A program made the position numbers and the translations under genes. Positions 1 to 11,105 of a stretch of 64,000 nt of DNA are shown here, piece after piece (position 1 is the first letter of the stretch; every line of letters starts with the position of its first letter). Source of the stretch: Apoda limacodes (Eukaryota; Arthropoda; Insecta; Lepidoptera; Limacodidae); assembly GCA_946406115.1 (NCBI GenBank), contig OX291545.1, positions 4,960,001 through 5,024,000 of the forward strand, given 5' to 3'. The notes beneath the pieces were generated by a model. That model was not told where the DNA came from. It did not search any database and saw nothing but the letters and a program-made list of their open reading frames with translations.

Positions 1-1000
1 TGTTTTTACCATCCGGCTACGGAACCATGATATAGAACATGATAAAACAATAAGTAGTAAGTTCTGGCTTCGGAACCCTGAAAACGGAACTGTCAAAATT
101 AGTTTTTTACACAATACTAAACATAGTAGATAATCTAAGTAGCCATACCGCTACAAATGATGGAATTGAAAACATGTTATGGGGTAACATACATATAATA
201 ACTCGAAAAAACCTAAGAAATGGTCTATTGCGCTCTGTTTATCTGGAATTCTATCATCAGATCCTAACTTGGTGCCAATGGAACCACCTACGAAGTATAC
301 ACTTTTAAACAAAAAGGGTAGGCTAGTAATCGGGGAAGTAAAATAAAGTAAGTAAAAGATCATTTATTCGACGCTGCATACACATTTACTTCTTAAAATT
401 AACTAGTAAATATACATAATAACATTTTAAATAAATAAACTAGAATATATAATAAAGCTATAATACAATTTTAATGCTGGATGCATCGTCGAAACAACAC
501 AGGTCGTCAGCTCAGCATTTGCTGCAGCTGGGTGCAGCACTGTTATTATGCTGACGCCTTCCGTGCGTGTCACACAAACACCGGGATCACTGGCTTTACC
601 TGTTATTTTGCTAACAGATCAATAGTAAGTAATAATAATCAAATCAAACTTTTTCTACTATTTTTTTATCATATTTCAGATATTTACTAAGTAGTAACAT
701 AGGTGTTTATATTTATGTAGGCTGACATGGTAATATAATATGTAAAATTTATATCATTAAATGAAATGAGAGGTAACCTTATTTTAAGCTTTAAAGTCAC
801 AAAAGAAAACTAGGTAAATACTTATTAATTGTTATTATCTGAGGGGTATTACCACATTCTAGGTACACATATACTATAGTAGGTATATTTAGATTCTAAG
901 CGTGAGTGTTTAAACTGAGGGTATTTGTAATTTTTTTTTTAGAGAAAATGACTGATTGTAGATAATGTTGTCCTATAACAACACGTTCCGTTCTGTATGT
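1..1000. other. Unassigned AT-rich intergenic DNA
   Basis: No gene is supported here. Short open frames at 151-363 (minus) and 481-690 (plus) have no recognisable domain and no splice context. The first 100 bases contain two copies of a CGGAACC-type word that is frequent in lepidopteran dispersed repeats, so part of this may be old repeat DNA. Confidence 0.5.
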
Positions 1001-1027
1001 ACGGTCTCGGTCAGAAAATGTTTACCA
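1001..1027 (+). repeat. Left terminal inverted repeat of the Tc1-like element
   Basis: 27 bases that pair with 2839-2865 in inverted orientation, with two mismatches. It begins directly at a TA dinucleotide. Confidence 0.75.
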
Positions 1028-1306
1028 GTTTTGAACTTAGATTCTATATCACACTTTTTTTCACAACACAAGTCTAAAATGCCATATTAAGTTACTTATT
1101 ACCTTTTAAAAGCTTTTATGCAAAATGACGCATCGAGAAAAACAACGAGAATTATACACTTTTTATTAAAAAAGTACGCACTTTTTGATAATGAAACTCA
1201 TTTCTTTATTTGTTGAAATGACATTTATGAAAAAATATTATTTAAACGTCGTCTGGACAAGAATAAAATTTTACAAAATATTTTTTCATAAAGAAATAAA
1301 AAGGCA

Positions 1307-2201
1307 AGTTTAACCCTGGAGCAAAGAACTGAAATAATATTTCTTTTCTAAGATAGACATAGTATTAGTGCTATATCACGATTCACTGTGAGGTTTTGGA
1401 TTAAGCGTCACGGAGAAGAAGGGCAAATAACAGATCATAGAAATAATTCAGGACGACGACCGATACTAACCGCCACGCAAATAACAGAAATGATTCGTCG
1501 TTACGAAGAGAATGGTTTCACACCAACTAGTTATTTTGCTGCTTTATATGATGTGAGTGCTCGAATGATCCGACGAGCCTTGCACAATGTTGAACTACAC
1601 TATATCGATTTTGATTGGTCGAATACTATATTTACTGATGAAAAAACTTTTAAATCAAGCCAAATCGGAAGACTGACTTTATGGCACTATATTTCAACTC
1701 GATATGATGAAGCTCATATTGTGCCTCAAAACGAGTCAGGTCGCATTACAGTAAAGTTATGGGGGTGGCTGAGCCTTGACGGCGTTGGAGAACTGGCGTC
1801 GTTAGAGAATAGGGCTACGGCCATTAATTATGTGTCGCTTTTGGAAGAAGTGATGCTGCCTACTGTGCGCGTAGTGTATCCTGCAACGGAATTCCTACAC
1901 ATTACTTACGTTCAAGATAATGCACGGATACACACAGCCCGTGCTACTATGGCGTGGTTCAATCTGCAACGTGACATTCGTCTCATTCAATGGCCCGCTC
2001 GGTCTGCTTATCTAAACCCTATTGAAAATTTTTGGGGGCTTATTGGGGGATTGTCATAATGAAAGAAACCCCCAAGCTCTTAGATCACACTGTGCTCGAG
2101 TATAGGATGATATCAGAGGGACTGATCTATGCGCACGTTTTGTTGCATCTATGCGAGATAGACTACGTACCGTCATAGCTGCGGAGGGAGGTTATACATA
2201 A
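1307..2201 (+). pseudogene. Tc1-like DDE transposase, disrupted
   Basis: The longest open piece (1388-2059) contains the DDE catalytic core: IFTDEKTF (first Asp), YVQDNARIH (second Asp) and SAYLNPIENFWG (Glu). Thirty-five residues separate the second Asp and the Glu, one more than the usual Tc1 spacing of 34. Reading back in the same frame gives a helix-turn-helix-like N-terminus (FTVRFWIKRHGEEG) interrupted by TAA at 1349-1351. After the FWG motif the homologous C-terminus continues one base out of frame from 2058, passes a TAG at 2103-2105 and ends at TAA 2199-2201. There are thus at least two nonsense codons and one frameshift. The protein would have acted in the nucleus, cutting the ends of its own element. 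Confidence 0.85.
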
Positions 2202-2326
2202 ATATTTTCGAAGTGTCTATTTTATTATTTCTTTATATTTTTATTTAAAAAAAGTAAAATATTAGTTTTTTCAAAGAAGGTTTTCTTTATATCAAAACTT
2301 TATAGTAGTCAATCCATCTCCTAGAA

Positions 2327-2719
2327 CAGAGATGGCGAACCCATGGCAAGTCGGGCACGCCAATAATTTATGAAATTTCTATTTTCAACTACGTATGCTT
2401 GCAAGTCATTTTTAGAAATGAACGCTAGTTTAGCTTCCTTTCTACTTAGTTATAAAGTACGACCCTATTGTGAGTTTTTTTGCAACAGCATTAATCACAC
2501 AAAAATTTTTTTTTTTTATTTGAATATAAATATTAAACATTTCGATTGCTGTCAACATTTCGAGCTGCAAGTATCTATATGGCTTTAAGTTAATAACAAT
2601 TCGTTTAATTTTTCTCCATTATTGTTAAGTAACCCAGATTTTTTGACGGCACGTCATAAGTACAGTATTTTTTTTTCATATAAAATGGCACATTCATTAA
2701 TAAAGGTTCGCCATCCCTG
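2327..2719. mobile_element. Non-autonomous hAT transposon (MITE)
   Basis: The ends are CAGAGATGGCGAACC on the left and, reverse-complemented, CAGGGATGGCGAACC on the right, a typical hAT terminus. Flanking 8-mers TCCTAGAA (2319-2326) and TCCTAGAG (2720-2727) form the 8-bp target duplication hAT enzymes make, with one difference. The interior is AT-rich and carries no transposase; the open frame at 2370-2588 is incidental. It sits inside the Tc1-like element, downstream of its transposase. Confidence 0.87.
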
Positions 2720-2838
2720 TCCTAGAGCGATTGATTGTCATATTAGAAAAAAGATAATCTATGGTCAATCACATTATTATGAAATAGACTTTTAGAACTT
2801 GTGACTTAAATGTTTGCATGCAATTGTGATCCTTACGG

Positions 2839-2865
2839 TGGTAAACACTTTCTGACCGCGACCGT
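2839..2865 (-). repeat. Right terminal inverted repeat of the Tc1-like element
   Basis: Inverted copy of 1001-1027. The minus-strand open frame at 2792-2998 runs across it and is an artefact of this repeat. Confidence 0.75.
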
Positions 2866-3325
2866 TTTCATGCGCGACGACACGTAATGACTCAGCCAGA
2901 GAGGATCGTGAGAAATGCAGTTGAGAGTGAAGTGGAGTGAAGATGATCCAGTGCTTACATATATTTATCATAAATACATAGTTATAAAATGTGATCATTT
3001 AAATTGTTCAATGTAAGTACCTGCTATTCAATACTTATTTTAACATCTTAAGTCGACGGACATTATACATAATCTATATATGATGACTGAAAAATAAATT
3101 ACTTAGTGTGTTTGTCTACATATGGATACATATTTTAGAGAATTTACATTTTACAGACCTCTGTAATACCTATATTTATATGATAGGATTATATATCTAT
3201 GTTGCAGAGTTGTATGTGTCATCGATTACTTAGAATTGATTAACTTATTGATTTTACTAAATGTGTGTATTTATATTTTGTTCCTTTGTTTGTTAAGTAA
3301 ATGTTTTTTTTAAATCAGTTTTAAA
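2866..3325. other. Unassigned AT-rich spacer
   Basis: No coding potential, inverted repeat or tandem repeat seen. Confidence 0.5.
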
Positions 3326-4910
3326 ACCATATAACGTTTTTTTTTTCGCGTGTTGGTGGTGGCAAGTCATTCCAACATTTAGTTGCAGTAAACTTAAAGC
3401 TGCCTCGGAAGGCTTCCGTGGAACATTTTGGGGTGCGCATGTGGTAAGATGATGCCCGAGTCGGGTAGTAGTGTCTAGCTTGCCACCATTGTAACTTATG
3501 GTACAAAGACTAGTTTCCCACTCGAAACTACTCCAAACATTAGAGGCGCAATGTGTAACTTCCTTTTGAGTTCCATTTTCAGAACATTTAATTTGTTGAG
3601 ATATGGCGTTACGTAGGCTCTTGGAGGAATATTGAAGCAGAAGCGAGCACAGGCATTCTGCACTCTCTGCACCAGTCGCGCAGAGGATGCAAGAAGTCTG
3701 GGACCATACACGGTATCCACGTTATTCATCTTTGACTAGATCAGTGACTCCACAAGTTTTGCCCGAAGATCCACACTAAGGTAATCTCGCATTTTATATA
3801 ATACTTTTAAGCGGTTAAAACAATTTCGAGCAGCTTCAATTATGTTATTTGTAAACGCAATGTTTGATTCATCATTATTTCAATTTGCGAGCTTCGGTGA
3901 CACGTTCTATCTCTTTTTCTTTGATCTTAACATTCTGGTTTCTATTATTAAATAATTGAACGTGTTTTTTTTTACCAATTACAATTAATTTTAGACTTTT
4001 TTGGGTTCAGATATAGTGAGTTTTTTTCTGTCCTTTTGCTTAGCATGTCTAAATCTTCATTTATTTTATTTATAGCTCTATCGATTTCATTTGACCTTTA
4101 CGAAATATATATTTGAACGTCATCAGCATATAGATAGTATTTTAAATTTTGTATTGTTTTTGTGATTGAGCGTTGTAAAGTATAAATACAAACAGAAGAG
4201 GTCCTAGAATAGAACCCTGTGGGACTCCTCTTTTTACAGTTTCAAAACTAGAGCACATGGTATTTTGGTCAAATCCATAGTAACTTAATTTCGACAATAG
4301 CATTGAATAAATGCAATCGAACGCCCGCGGAAATTCCTGTGAAACCAAAATTGTCCCCATTCCCTTATCTTGTGCTGTTAGAATGTTGTCAGTTGTATCA
4401 AGTAGCGCAGGGGCTGTCCTTCGGCCTTTTCTGAAACCTGATTGAACGTCTGGTTATATGTTATAAGCTTCGATGTAAGTGGATAGTTGCATATATACAA
4501 CTTTCTCTACAATTTTGGAAACAGTTGATAGTGTACTAGTAGATCTCTAATCCTTATTCGATGGGGTTTGAGTTTAAGGTATGGGTCAGACCATGGCCAC
4601 TTTCCACAAAACGGGAAATGTTGATGTTGTAATGGAAACATTGACCATCTTGGTTATGAATTCGAGAGTATAGGGGAGAGTTATTAATAACATGGCTAAA
4701 TAAATAGCACCCGAACCTTGAGCCTTAGACTAAAATACTGTTGTTGAATCTGTAAGATTAAGAGAAAATAGGATTTCTGCGTATCGATTAAATTCAAAAT
4801 AAGTAAGGTTTGATATATCTACATTAGGGTTTCCTGGTAGATCCAGAAAATTTGTATTAATTTTATCTGGGTCAGAGATATGCTAAGGCAACTGTTGGTC
4901 TTTGTTTAAA
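3326..4910 (-). pseudogene. Decayed non-LTR retrotransposon (LINE), reverse transcriptase region
   Basis: Read on the minus strand, pieces of one LINE ORF2 appear in order but in shifting frames. Around 4900-4560 is the stretch before the RT (SKAQGSGAIYLAM, FPVLWKVAMV). At about 4540-4400 come STVSKIVEKVVY and QSGFRKGRRTAPALLD. At 4360-4142 are FPRAFDCIYS and GVPQGSILGPLLF. The catalytic YADD is at 4130-4119. From about 3830 to 3330 is the C-terminal region (VQRVQNACARFCF, RASSYHMRTPKC, KCWNDLPPPTRE). Several frameshifts and stops are present and no endonuclease domain is visible, so it is 5'-truncated and dead. The motifs fit the CR1/Jockey/I group; I cannot place the clade. Confidence 0.85.
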
Positions 4911-5240
4911 TCTTTATAATATTTCGATATGCGATTCTATTTTAGTCTTTTTATATATTTTATAAGCTAATGTATGAAGTAAATGTTCTTAATTTAAAAT
5001 ACCGTTATATTTTAAGTATACGAAACATGAATCTTCATATCAGAGACCTAAGGTTCAATTTTGGCGAAAACAAATCAGGTGTCCAGAAGTCAGAAGGGGG
5101 AGATCTTTGGACAGTCATGACAAAGGAATGAGCGAATGAGCTCCCCCATCCCATTCCACCCCATTACGTACAATGCTTCATTATTAGTGTGGCTTTGTAT
5201 CTTTCTCTCTTACGAACTCTTTCTCACTCTCTGTCTCTCT
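4911..5240. other. Unassigned spacer
   Basis: AT-rich with a CT-rich stretch near 5200-5240. The short frame at 5136-5318 has no recognisable feature. Confidence 0.45.
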
Positions 5241-5254
5241 CACGTGCTCAAAAA

Positions 5255-5445
5255 TGTGAAAATACTAAGGACTTACTATTTCTATTCCTACTTCCCATTT
5301 TTACGGCTAAATCACTGAACTGATTTTGATGAAACTTAAAATAAAGATAGATTATTTGATTGATTATTGATGATTTGTCTATCCGAGGATAGACAAAGGG
5401 CATATTAGTAATGTCCACGAGAACAAATAACGGGCAAAAGCTAGT
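5255..5445 (+). mobile_element. Helitron-like non-autonomous fragment (3' end)
   Basis: The segment contains the phrase ACGGCTAAATCACTGAAC followed by CTGATTTTGATGAAACTTAAA, a lepidopteran repeat body, and finishes ACGGGCAAAAG-CTAGT at 5445. A CTRRT terminus after a G/C-rich patch is the usual Helitron 3' signature. The left limit is uncertain. Confidence 0.5.
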
Positions 5446-5704
5446 ATTTTCAATTAAAAAAAATATTTTTGCAAAAAAATAATAGCAACTATTCAGCCCG
5501 TTATACTGTGGTATGGTTATAGGTTAGAGACCTAATTTTTTATTATATAAACTTCCTACATAGTCCTCTAATCGTTCACTAGATTTAATTTTTGGCGAAA
5601 GAAAAAAAAATTGTTTCAACTGTCTATACATTTTTGGGCAATAGCTTTTAAATGTAGAATAACATCAAGTTGACGGTTGTGTAGCATTTACCAAATTGTT
5701 CCTT
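5446..5704. other. AT-rich flank of the minisatellite
   Basis: No feature recognised. Confidence 0.45.
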
Positions 5705-6641
5705 TTTTCACCACGTGCGTTACTCTATTATATTTTTTTACCACGTGCGTTACTCTATTATATTTTTTTACCACGTGCGTTACTCTATTATATTTTTTTA
5801 CCACGTGCGTTACTCTATTATATATTTTCACCACGTGCGTTACTCTATTATATTTTTACCACGTGCGTTACTCTATTATATTTTCACCACGTGCGTTACT
5901 CTATTATATTTTTACCACGTGCGTTACTCTATTATATTTTCACCACGTGCGTTACTCTATTATATTTTTACCACGTGCGTTACTCTATTATATTTTCACC
6001 ACGTGCGTTACTCTATTATATTTTTACCACGTGCGTTACTCTATTATATTTTCACCACGTGCGTTACTCTATTATATTTTTACCACGTGCGTTACTCTAT
6101 TATATTTTTACCACGTGCGTTACTCTATTATATTTTTACCACGTGCGTTACTCTATTATATTTTCACCACGTGCGTTACTCTATTATATTTTTACCACGT
6201 GCGTTACTCTATTATATTTTTACCACGTGCGTTACTCTATTATATTTTCACCACGTGCGTTACTCTATTATATTTTTACCACGTGCGTTACTCTATTATA
6301 TTTTTACCACGTGCGTTACTCTATTATATTTTTACCACGTGCGTTACTCTATTATATTTTCACCACGTGCGTTACTCTATTATATTTTTACCACGTGCGT
6401 TACTCTATTATATTTTTACCACGTGCGTTACTCTATTATATTTTCACCACGTGCGTTACTCTATTATATTTTTACCACGTGCGTTACTCTATTATATTTT
6501 TACCACGTGCGTTACTCTATTATATTTTTACCACGTGCGTTACTCTATTATATTTTCACCACGTGCGTTACTCTATTATATTTTTACCACGTGCGTTACT
6601 CTATTATATTTTCACCACGTGCGTTACTCTATTATATTTTT
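5705..6641 (+). repeat. Minisatellite of 33 units (mostly 28 bp) with a CACGTG box in each unit
   Basis: Each unit contains CCACGTGCGTTACTCTATTA. Unit cores start at 5711, 5741, 5771, 5801, 5831, then every 28 bp from 5859 to 6615. The first four intervals are 30 bp, the remainder 28 bp. The units are otherwise nearly invariant except for one position before the CCACGTG: A (TTTTTACC) or C (TTTTCACC). CACGTG is the palindromic E-box bound by bHLH proteins. Because no forward frame of the unit contains a stop and 28 is not a multiple of 3, all three forward frames stay open for over 900 bp; the 318-345 residue frames here are artefacts and not proteins. Confidence 0.97.
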
Positions 6642-7292
6642 TCTCGAATTAAAATATACTTATTTACATTTAAAAGTGTATTGCAAAGAACCTCTAATAC
6701 AATACAATATTTAGTGCTAACAATTTTTCTCTAAATATGGACAATAGAAGAAGACTGCCTTAAAGCAAGTTGGCAAATTTGGCACCGGCCAATTATGCTA
6801 CGCTAGGTAAATATATTTTTTGTATCTTGCTTTTATACAATTCTAAATGTGCCTGCAGATGTTCTTATTATTTTCATATGTTACAAAATTGATCAAAGTA
6901 CCTTAAAATACTTAGATAAATAGATGAAAACAGTATAATAATGCTAATAGTTATAATGTTACTTACACCAAATAATATATAAGCTTTGTGCAAACATGAA
7001 CTACTATAGAAACTTCAAGTAAACTTAAACCTGATTTAAATGGCACCGGACAAAGGCACTTCGGTGTTCGCCAAGAAAGGCTGCGCAAATTGTGTCAAAG
7101 GCCACTCTCCCTCTCCACAGACTTAATAGTTGCGTCCGTTCGGGATTGACATAATAAATGTTTCATTTAGACAACCGACGAATTGAACTTTAATAATTTC
7201 ATAAACTAATAACTACAAAATATTATATTACCTAAATAAAACACAACTTACTACAAATATAAATAACTTAAAAACAATTTAAAAAACGCCCA
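6642..7292. other. AT-rich spacer
   Basis: No gene recognised. A short patch at 7040-7130 is richer in GC but shows no domain. Confidence 0.45.
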
Positions 7293-8690
7293 TCACGCAG
7301 GCAGCGTTCCCTCGCTGAATGGCAACGGCGAGCCTTTGAGCGAGAAAGCTGCCCGCTCGAGGGTCCCCTGTTGCCTCCCTAAGGCGCCCTGCCCCCAAGG
7401 ACCTAGTGTCTCGACGCCAAAAGCGACGCTTACGCTTTTATTACGCTCTCGGGTCTCCGCCGCCGCAATGGCTTGCCTGCAGGTGGATGGCAGGTAGGAT
7501 GCCGCTAAAGTATCCGCGCATGTGGCGTCCCATACCAGCGCTCGGCCCATCCGACACGGTATCAAAGACATCCCGTCCGGGCGCTTGCCATCCTCCCGAA
7601 CGATCCGCTGATAGGCACCCTTCTGATGATGTCGGTAAGTGTGGCGTGGCGAGAGTAGCGACAGGCACCCGAAGAGCAGGATAGTCTATGGTGGCCAAGG
7701 CGATCGACGGTGGCTCCGCAAGAGGCGCAGCAATGGTCTGCTCTCACCTCGGCACCTAGCCAGAAACAGTGCAGGGGTCGATGAAGGTACCAGTATTGGG
7801 GGACGGATAGGCATGAAGCTATTGTCCTGACTCATGATCTGGCGTTATCTTTGCCTGTCGTACTGTCGAGGTGAATTTTTTGGGTAGTGATTGAGGCTAT
7901 GGTGTCCCAGGCTCTTTGTACTTTAGGTTTTGATGGTAAATTTGGGCTCGGTCCAGCTTACCAGCTGTTCATAGCTTCATCCACGCACGCGACCTTACAG
8001 TTTGTAGCCGTTGGGGCTTTCAGGATATTACCTGCAAGATCACGAGTGCTATGGATTGAGGCTAAGAAAGCCGGTAATGCGACTCTTGAAATTTTGCGGA
8101 TACCCAAGCCACCGTACCATACTGGTAGAGAAGCTTGGGTCCAAGCCTGCTTACTGAGGCTTATGTTAATTATATGTTCAATTTGGGATTTAAACAAAAG
8201 GTCGATAGGATGTACTAAATTAGGGAATTTCCAAATGGGACTGCAGCGCAGCAAGTAAGTTAATGTGGGAACGAGCAGGCAGAATTTTAGGATAAAAAAG
8301 GCCGAGTTAATTAAGCGGCTGGAACAATCATTAAATTTTGAAACCGAATAATTCAGAAGGGGAGGGATAGACTTATCAAAGATCGGTATCCCAAGGAGGT
8401 GCAAACATTTTTTGGTTTGAATTTTGATGTCGGGGGCAGCATTGTTAAAATTTTGATAGATTTGGTCGGCCAGGAGAGTGTTTACTTTTTCCGAAATATA
8501 TAATTCATATTTGTTAAAATTTAGTTTCAGACCAATGGCACTAAATCTGTCTTTTATAATGGTTAAGTCAGATAGAATTATCTGTGCGTCGCCGCCTAGA
8601 GTGCCATCGTCGAGGTACCAAACATTAAATTTAGAATATAAAGTATGTATTATGGAATTAATAGCCAGACATAGACAACCGACTATTTTT
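7293..8690 (-). pseudogene. LINE relic: YLDD reverse transcriptase, CCHC zinc knuckle and nuclease-like C-terminus
   Basis: An open minus-strand frame (8773-7958) contains WYLDDGTLGGD, a reverse transcriptase active site (YLDD at residues 53-56 of that frame), then a thumb-like region ending QASLPVWYGGLGIRK. Downstream, in other frames, lie CASCGATVDRLGHHRLSC (a Cys-Cys-His-Cys knuckle, about 7725-7670), TLTDIIRR, and MSLIPCRMGRALVWDATCAD to about 7293. The knuckle followed by an RPDG...WDxTC-type block resembles the layout of LINEs with a restriction-like endonuclease after the RT. Frameshifts separate the blocks and the N-terminal RT motifs are missing, so it is 5'-truncated. The RT motif is YLDD rather than YADD; the clade is left open. 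Confidence 0.75.
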
Positions 8691-8790
8691 ATATACCTAT
8701 AATAATTACAAAGATACTGTAAGTTATGATCTATATAAATATAAAAACAATTGCCAAATGTATGAAGGAACAATACTCAAGAACGGGTGG

Positions 8791-9010
8791 ACACTGCCAG
8801 TCGCACTATCTATAATGACTTGGGAAAAGCTACCGAGTTTAAAAAAATAACCGACAATGACAAAAACTTTTAGACACTGCCAGTCGCACTATCTTTAATG
8901 ACTTGGGAAAAGCTACCGAGTTCAAAAAATTATCCGACAGTAACGAAAACTTTTAGACACTGCCAGTCGCACTATCTTTAGAGATTTGGGAGAAGTCACT
9001 TGGGTTCTAA
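8791..9010. repeat. 83-bp tandem repeat, about 2.6 copies
   Basis: Copies begin ACACTGCCAGTCGCACTATC at 8791, 8874 and 8957, exactly 83 bp apart; the third is partial. Each continues with GACTTGGGAAAAGCTACCG or a variant. Confidence 0.9.
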
Positions 9011-9908
9011 GAATTAAATGACTTGTGAGTGAGTGATCAGTTCTGAACTGTTATAACATAAGTGTTTACATGGACCCGATTCCTAGTCAGCGCTGAAATG
9101 AGTTACTTTACTCACTTACTGTACTTTTTACTTGTATCATGTTGTTTACTTTTATTATGTTAAAAAATAAAAAAGCTCGATTCCTATATAACGATGTAAT
9201 TGTGAGGTATCAACGTCGCTTGACCTTAAACCTCTGTCCCAATGGGGGACAGAAACAATAAATTCAGGATAAAACCAGGGAAAATCCTAGGAGGCCACTC
9301 AGTCGACCCTCCGAGCGGGCGACGGCGCCCGGGCCCGTTTAAGTCAATAAAGCAAACCTCTTCGAAAGAATTTCACTAAAGGTGGAAATTTCATTTCAAG
9401 ATTTTGAAACTATATATAGTTTTGTCTCGCCGCATTAAAAGCGTTTCTGCCTTTTGTTTGACGTTTCTGTCAATAATATATAGTATAGTTTTTTTTTATT
9501 TAAAATTCTAATGTTAAAAAGAATTTTTCAGAGTAATCTTAATTATTATGAAATATCAACATTTCAAAATCCTAACTATTTATTATTATTTCTTAACGTA
9601 GAAACGCAACAATAAAAAGAAGGTCCAAATCTCCAGATTTTTATCACAGAGATACTGAAGTGTAGTAGAAAGCACCAAGTCCTCAACAGCCACTGCAGCC
9701 CCTCGAGATTATGTACTTACTAAAACGTTCATCATCAGATCATACCAAACATTCCATTAAATCGTTTTATTCTGAGCTTGTACGACTTTATTTGCACGCG
9801 CATCTTGTTTAGTATCCTACTTTTAGATCAATTGGCGTTATCAAACCAAGCTTTGTAGTATACTTTCATATATTGAATAGACTAGAGAGATAGGGTACAG
9901 CGAGTAAG
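9011..9908. other. Unassigned spacer with a GC-rich patch
   Basis: 9230-9340 is clearly richer in GC than its surroundings and is followed by an AATAAA. It may be the end of a repeat, but no domain is visible. Confidence 0.4.
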
Positions 9909-10590
9909 GTCTTGCAGAGAAGCTATAATTCTTAAGTAAACAGCGTTTGAGGCTTGAACTACGGCTTGTAATAATAAGGATCCGAATATTAAAACGCAAA
10001 TTAAATGCTGCCTCAAGTTTCAGAGAGAAAGCAACTGCCAGAGCTAAATTTCAATTCATCGGCAAAATAGATGGGTGACTTGCGAGCTATCCCTCTGGGA
10101 GTCATGCTTTTTGGTCGCCTTTTGCCAATCGTCGTTACCACAACTGCGTTACACCGATGGTAACTTAGCCCGCTGTGCTAAAGAAAGAGTCTCTTTGCCT
10201 CAAACTCAAATATGAACGACGAAGGCACTGTACCACCTACTATACCTTTTTGCGGTAGAACCATGCCGGAAATCTCCATAACACAGCGGAAGGTCCGGCG
10301 GGCGTTGCTTTCTCTCCTGAGTTATGTCCTGTACTCACGCGCTTTTTAACACACTAGGCAATTTCCGTCTTCATGAAAGACTGAATGTCTTTCTGACTAA
10401 ATGGCCTATCGCCATTACCTCTCTCCTCTCGAAGGTAATAGAGCGTGTGATCATCACACAGCTTCTAAGATACCGCGACCGTCAATATGGCTTTCGTCAC
10501 GGTCGCTCGACTGGTGACTTTCTAATGTATTTCATACACCGATGGGCACTAGCCACTGAGAGTCAGGGGGAGGCATTGGCATGTGGTTCC
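9909..10590 (+). pseudogene. Fragment of the family A LINE, internally deleted
   Basis: Matches the near-intact LINE at 20021-23265 (opposite strand) from its endonuclease-RT linker through the first RT block. Recognisable pieces are KLNAAS, then the region before RAFWSL, then RVIITQLLRY and RQYGFRHGRSTG. Deletions and frameshifts break the frame; the residual frame at 10324-10650 is not a gene. The match stops near 10590, before the catalytic YADD. Confidence 0.85.
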
Positions 10591-11100
10591 AACTATGAGG
10601 ATGAAATGATTCTCTTATATATCTCTACCTTTCCTCCCGATCCCAAATGACGCCCCTCTCCGCACGCTCACCACAAACTTTTATAAGTTATTTTCAAAAT
10701 GACATATGTACATCTTTATACCTAATAACATTATTCTAAACTATTAATTAATTAAATAAAAACCCTGAAAACGTTAAATCCTAACGCAATATATTTATTG
10801 CACATAAAAATAACAAAAACAAGAAAAGTAAGTTGAGAAATGAGGTACAAATAGCGGCCTTATCACTAAAGAGCGATCTCTACCGGGAAAACTTTTGTAT
10901 AGAAGAAATTATAAATGAGAGGTGGTGCGGTAGTGAAAATAGTAACTTATAATAAAAAAGAGCAGACATATACATGCAACATATGTGCCTACATAATTAT
11001 ATTTATATATTTAAATACATACATAGTATAATTAATACAACAAAATGAAGATTATATTAACCAGGTGTATTAAAATAAGAGTTTTAGTTTAAAAGAAAAT
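10591..11100. other. AT-rich spacer
   Basis: No feature recognised. Confidence 0.45.
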
Positions 11101-11105
11101 GTTCC

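Larger units (their letters stand above)
1001..2865 (+). mobile_element. Tc1/mariner-like transposon, inactive, with a hAT MITE nested inside
   Basis: The element is bounded by near-identical inverted ends at 1001-1027 and 2839-2865 (25 of 27 bases match; the shared core is GGTCAGAAA-TGTTTACCA). A TA sits at the left border (1000-1001), as expected for Tc1/mariner insertion; the right border reads TT, so the duplication has decayed. It encloses a broken DDE transposase (about 1307-2201) and, 3' of it, a 393-bp hAT MITE. Removing the MITE and one 8-bp duplication leaves about 1.46 kb, a normal length for this superfamily. The order of events is clear: Tc1-like insertion first, MITE second. Confidence 0.8.

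Noticed and set aside
2792..2998. Minus-strand frame of 68 residues
   Set aside because: It runs across the right inverted repeat of the Tc1-like element and shows no domain.
5705..6641. CRISPR-like array
   Set aside because: Units are contiguous with no unique spacers, and the surroundings are animal DNA.
5677..6734. Three overlapping forward open frames of 318-345 residues
   Set aside because: They exist only because the minisatellite unit has no forward stop in any frame; 28 bp per unit rotates the same peptides through all three frames.
7406..7830. Plus-strand frames over the YLDD LINE relic
   Set aside because: Antisense shadows of a GC-rich coding remnant.
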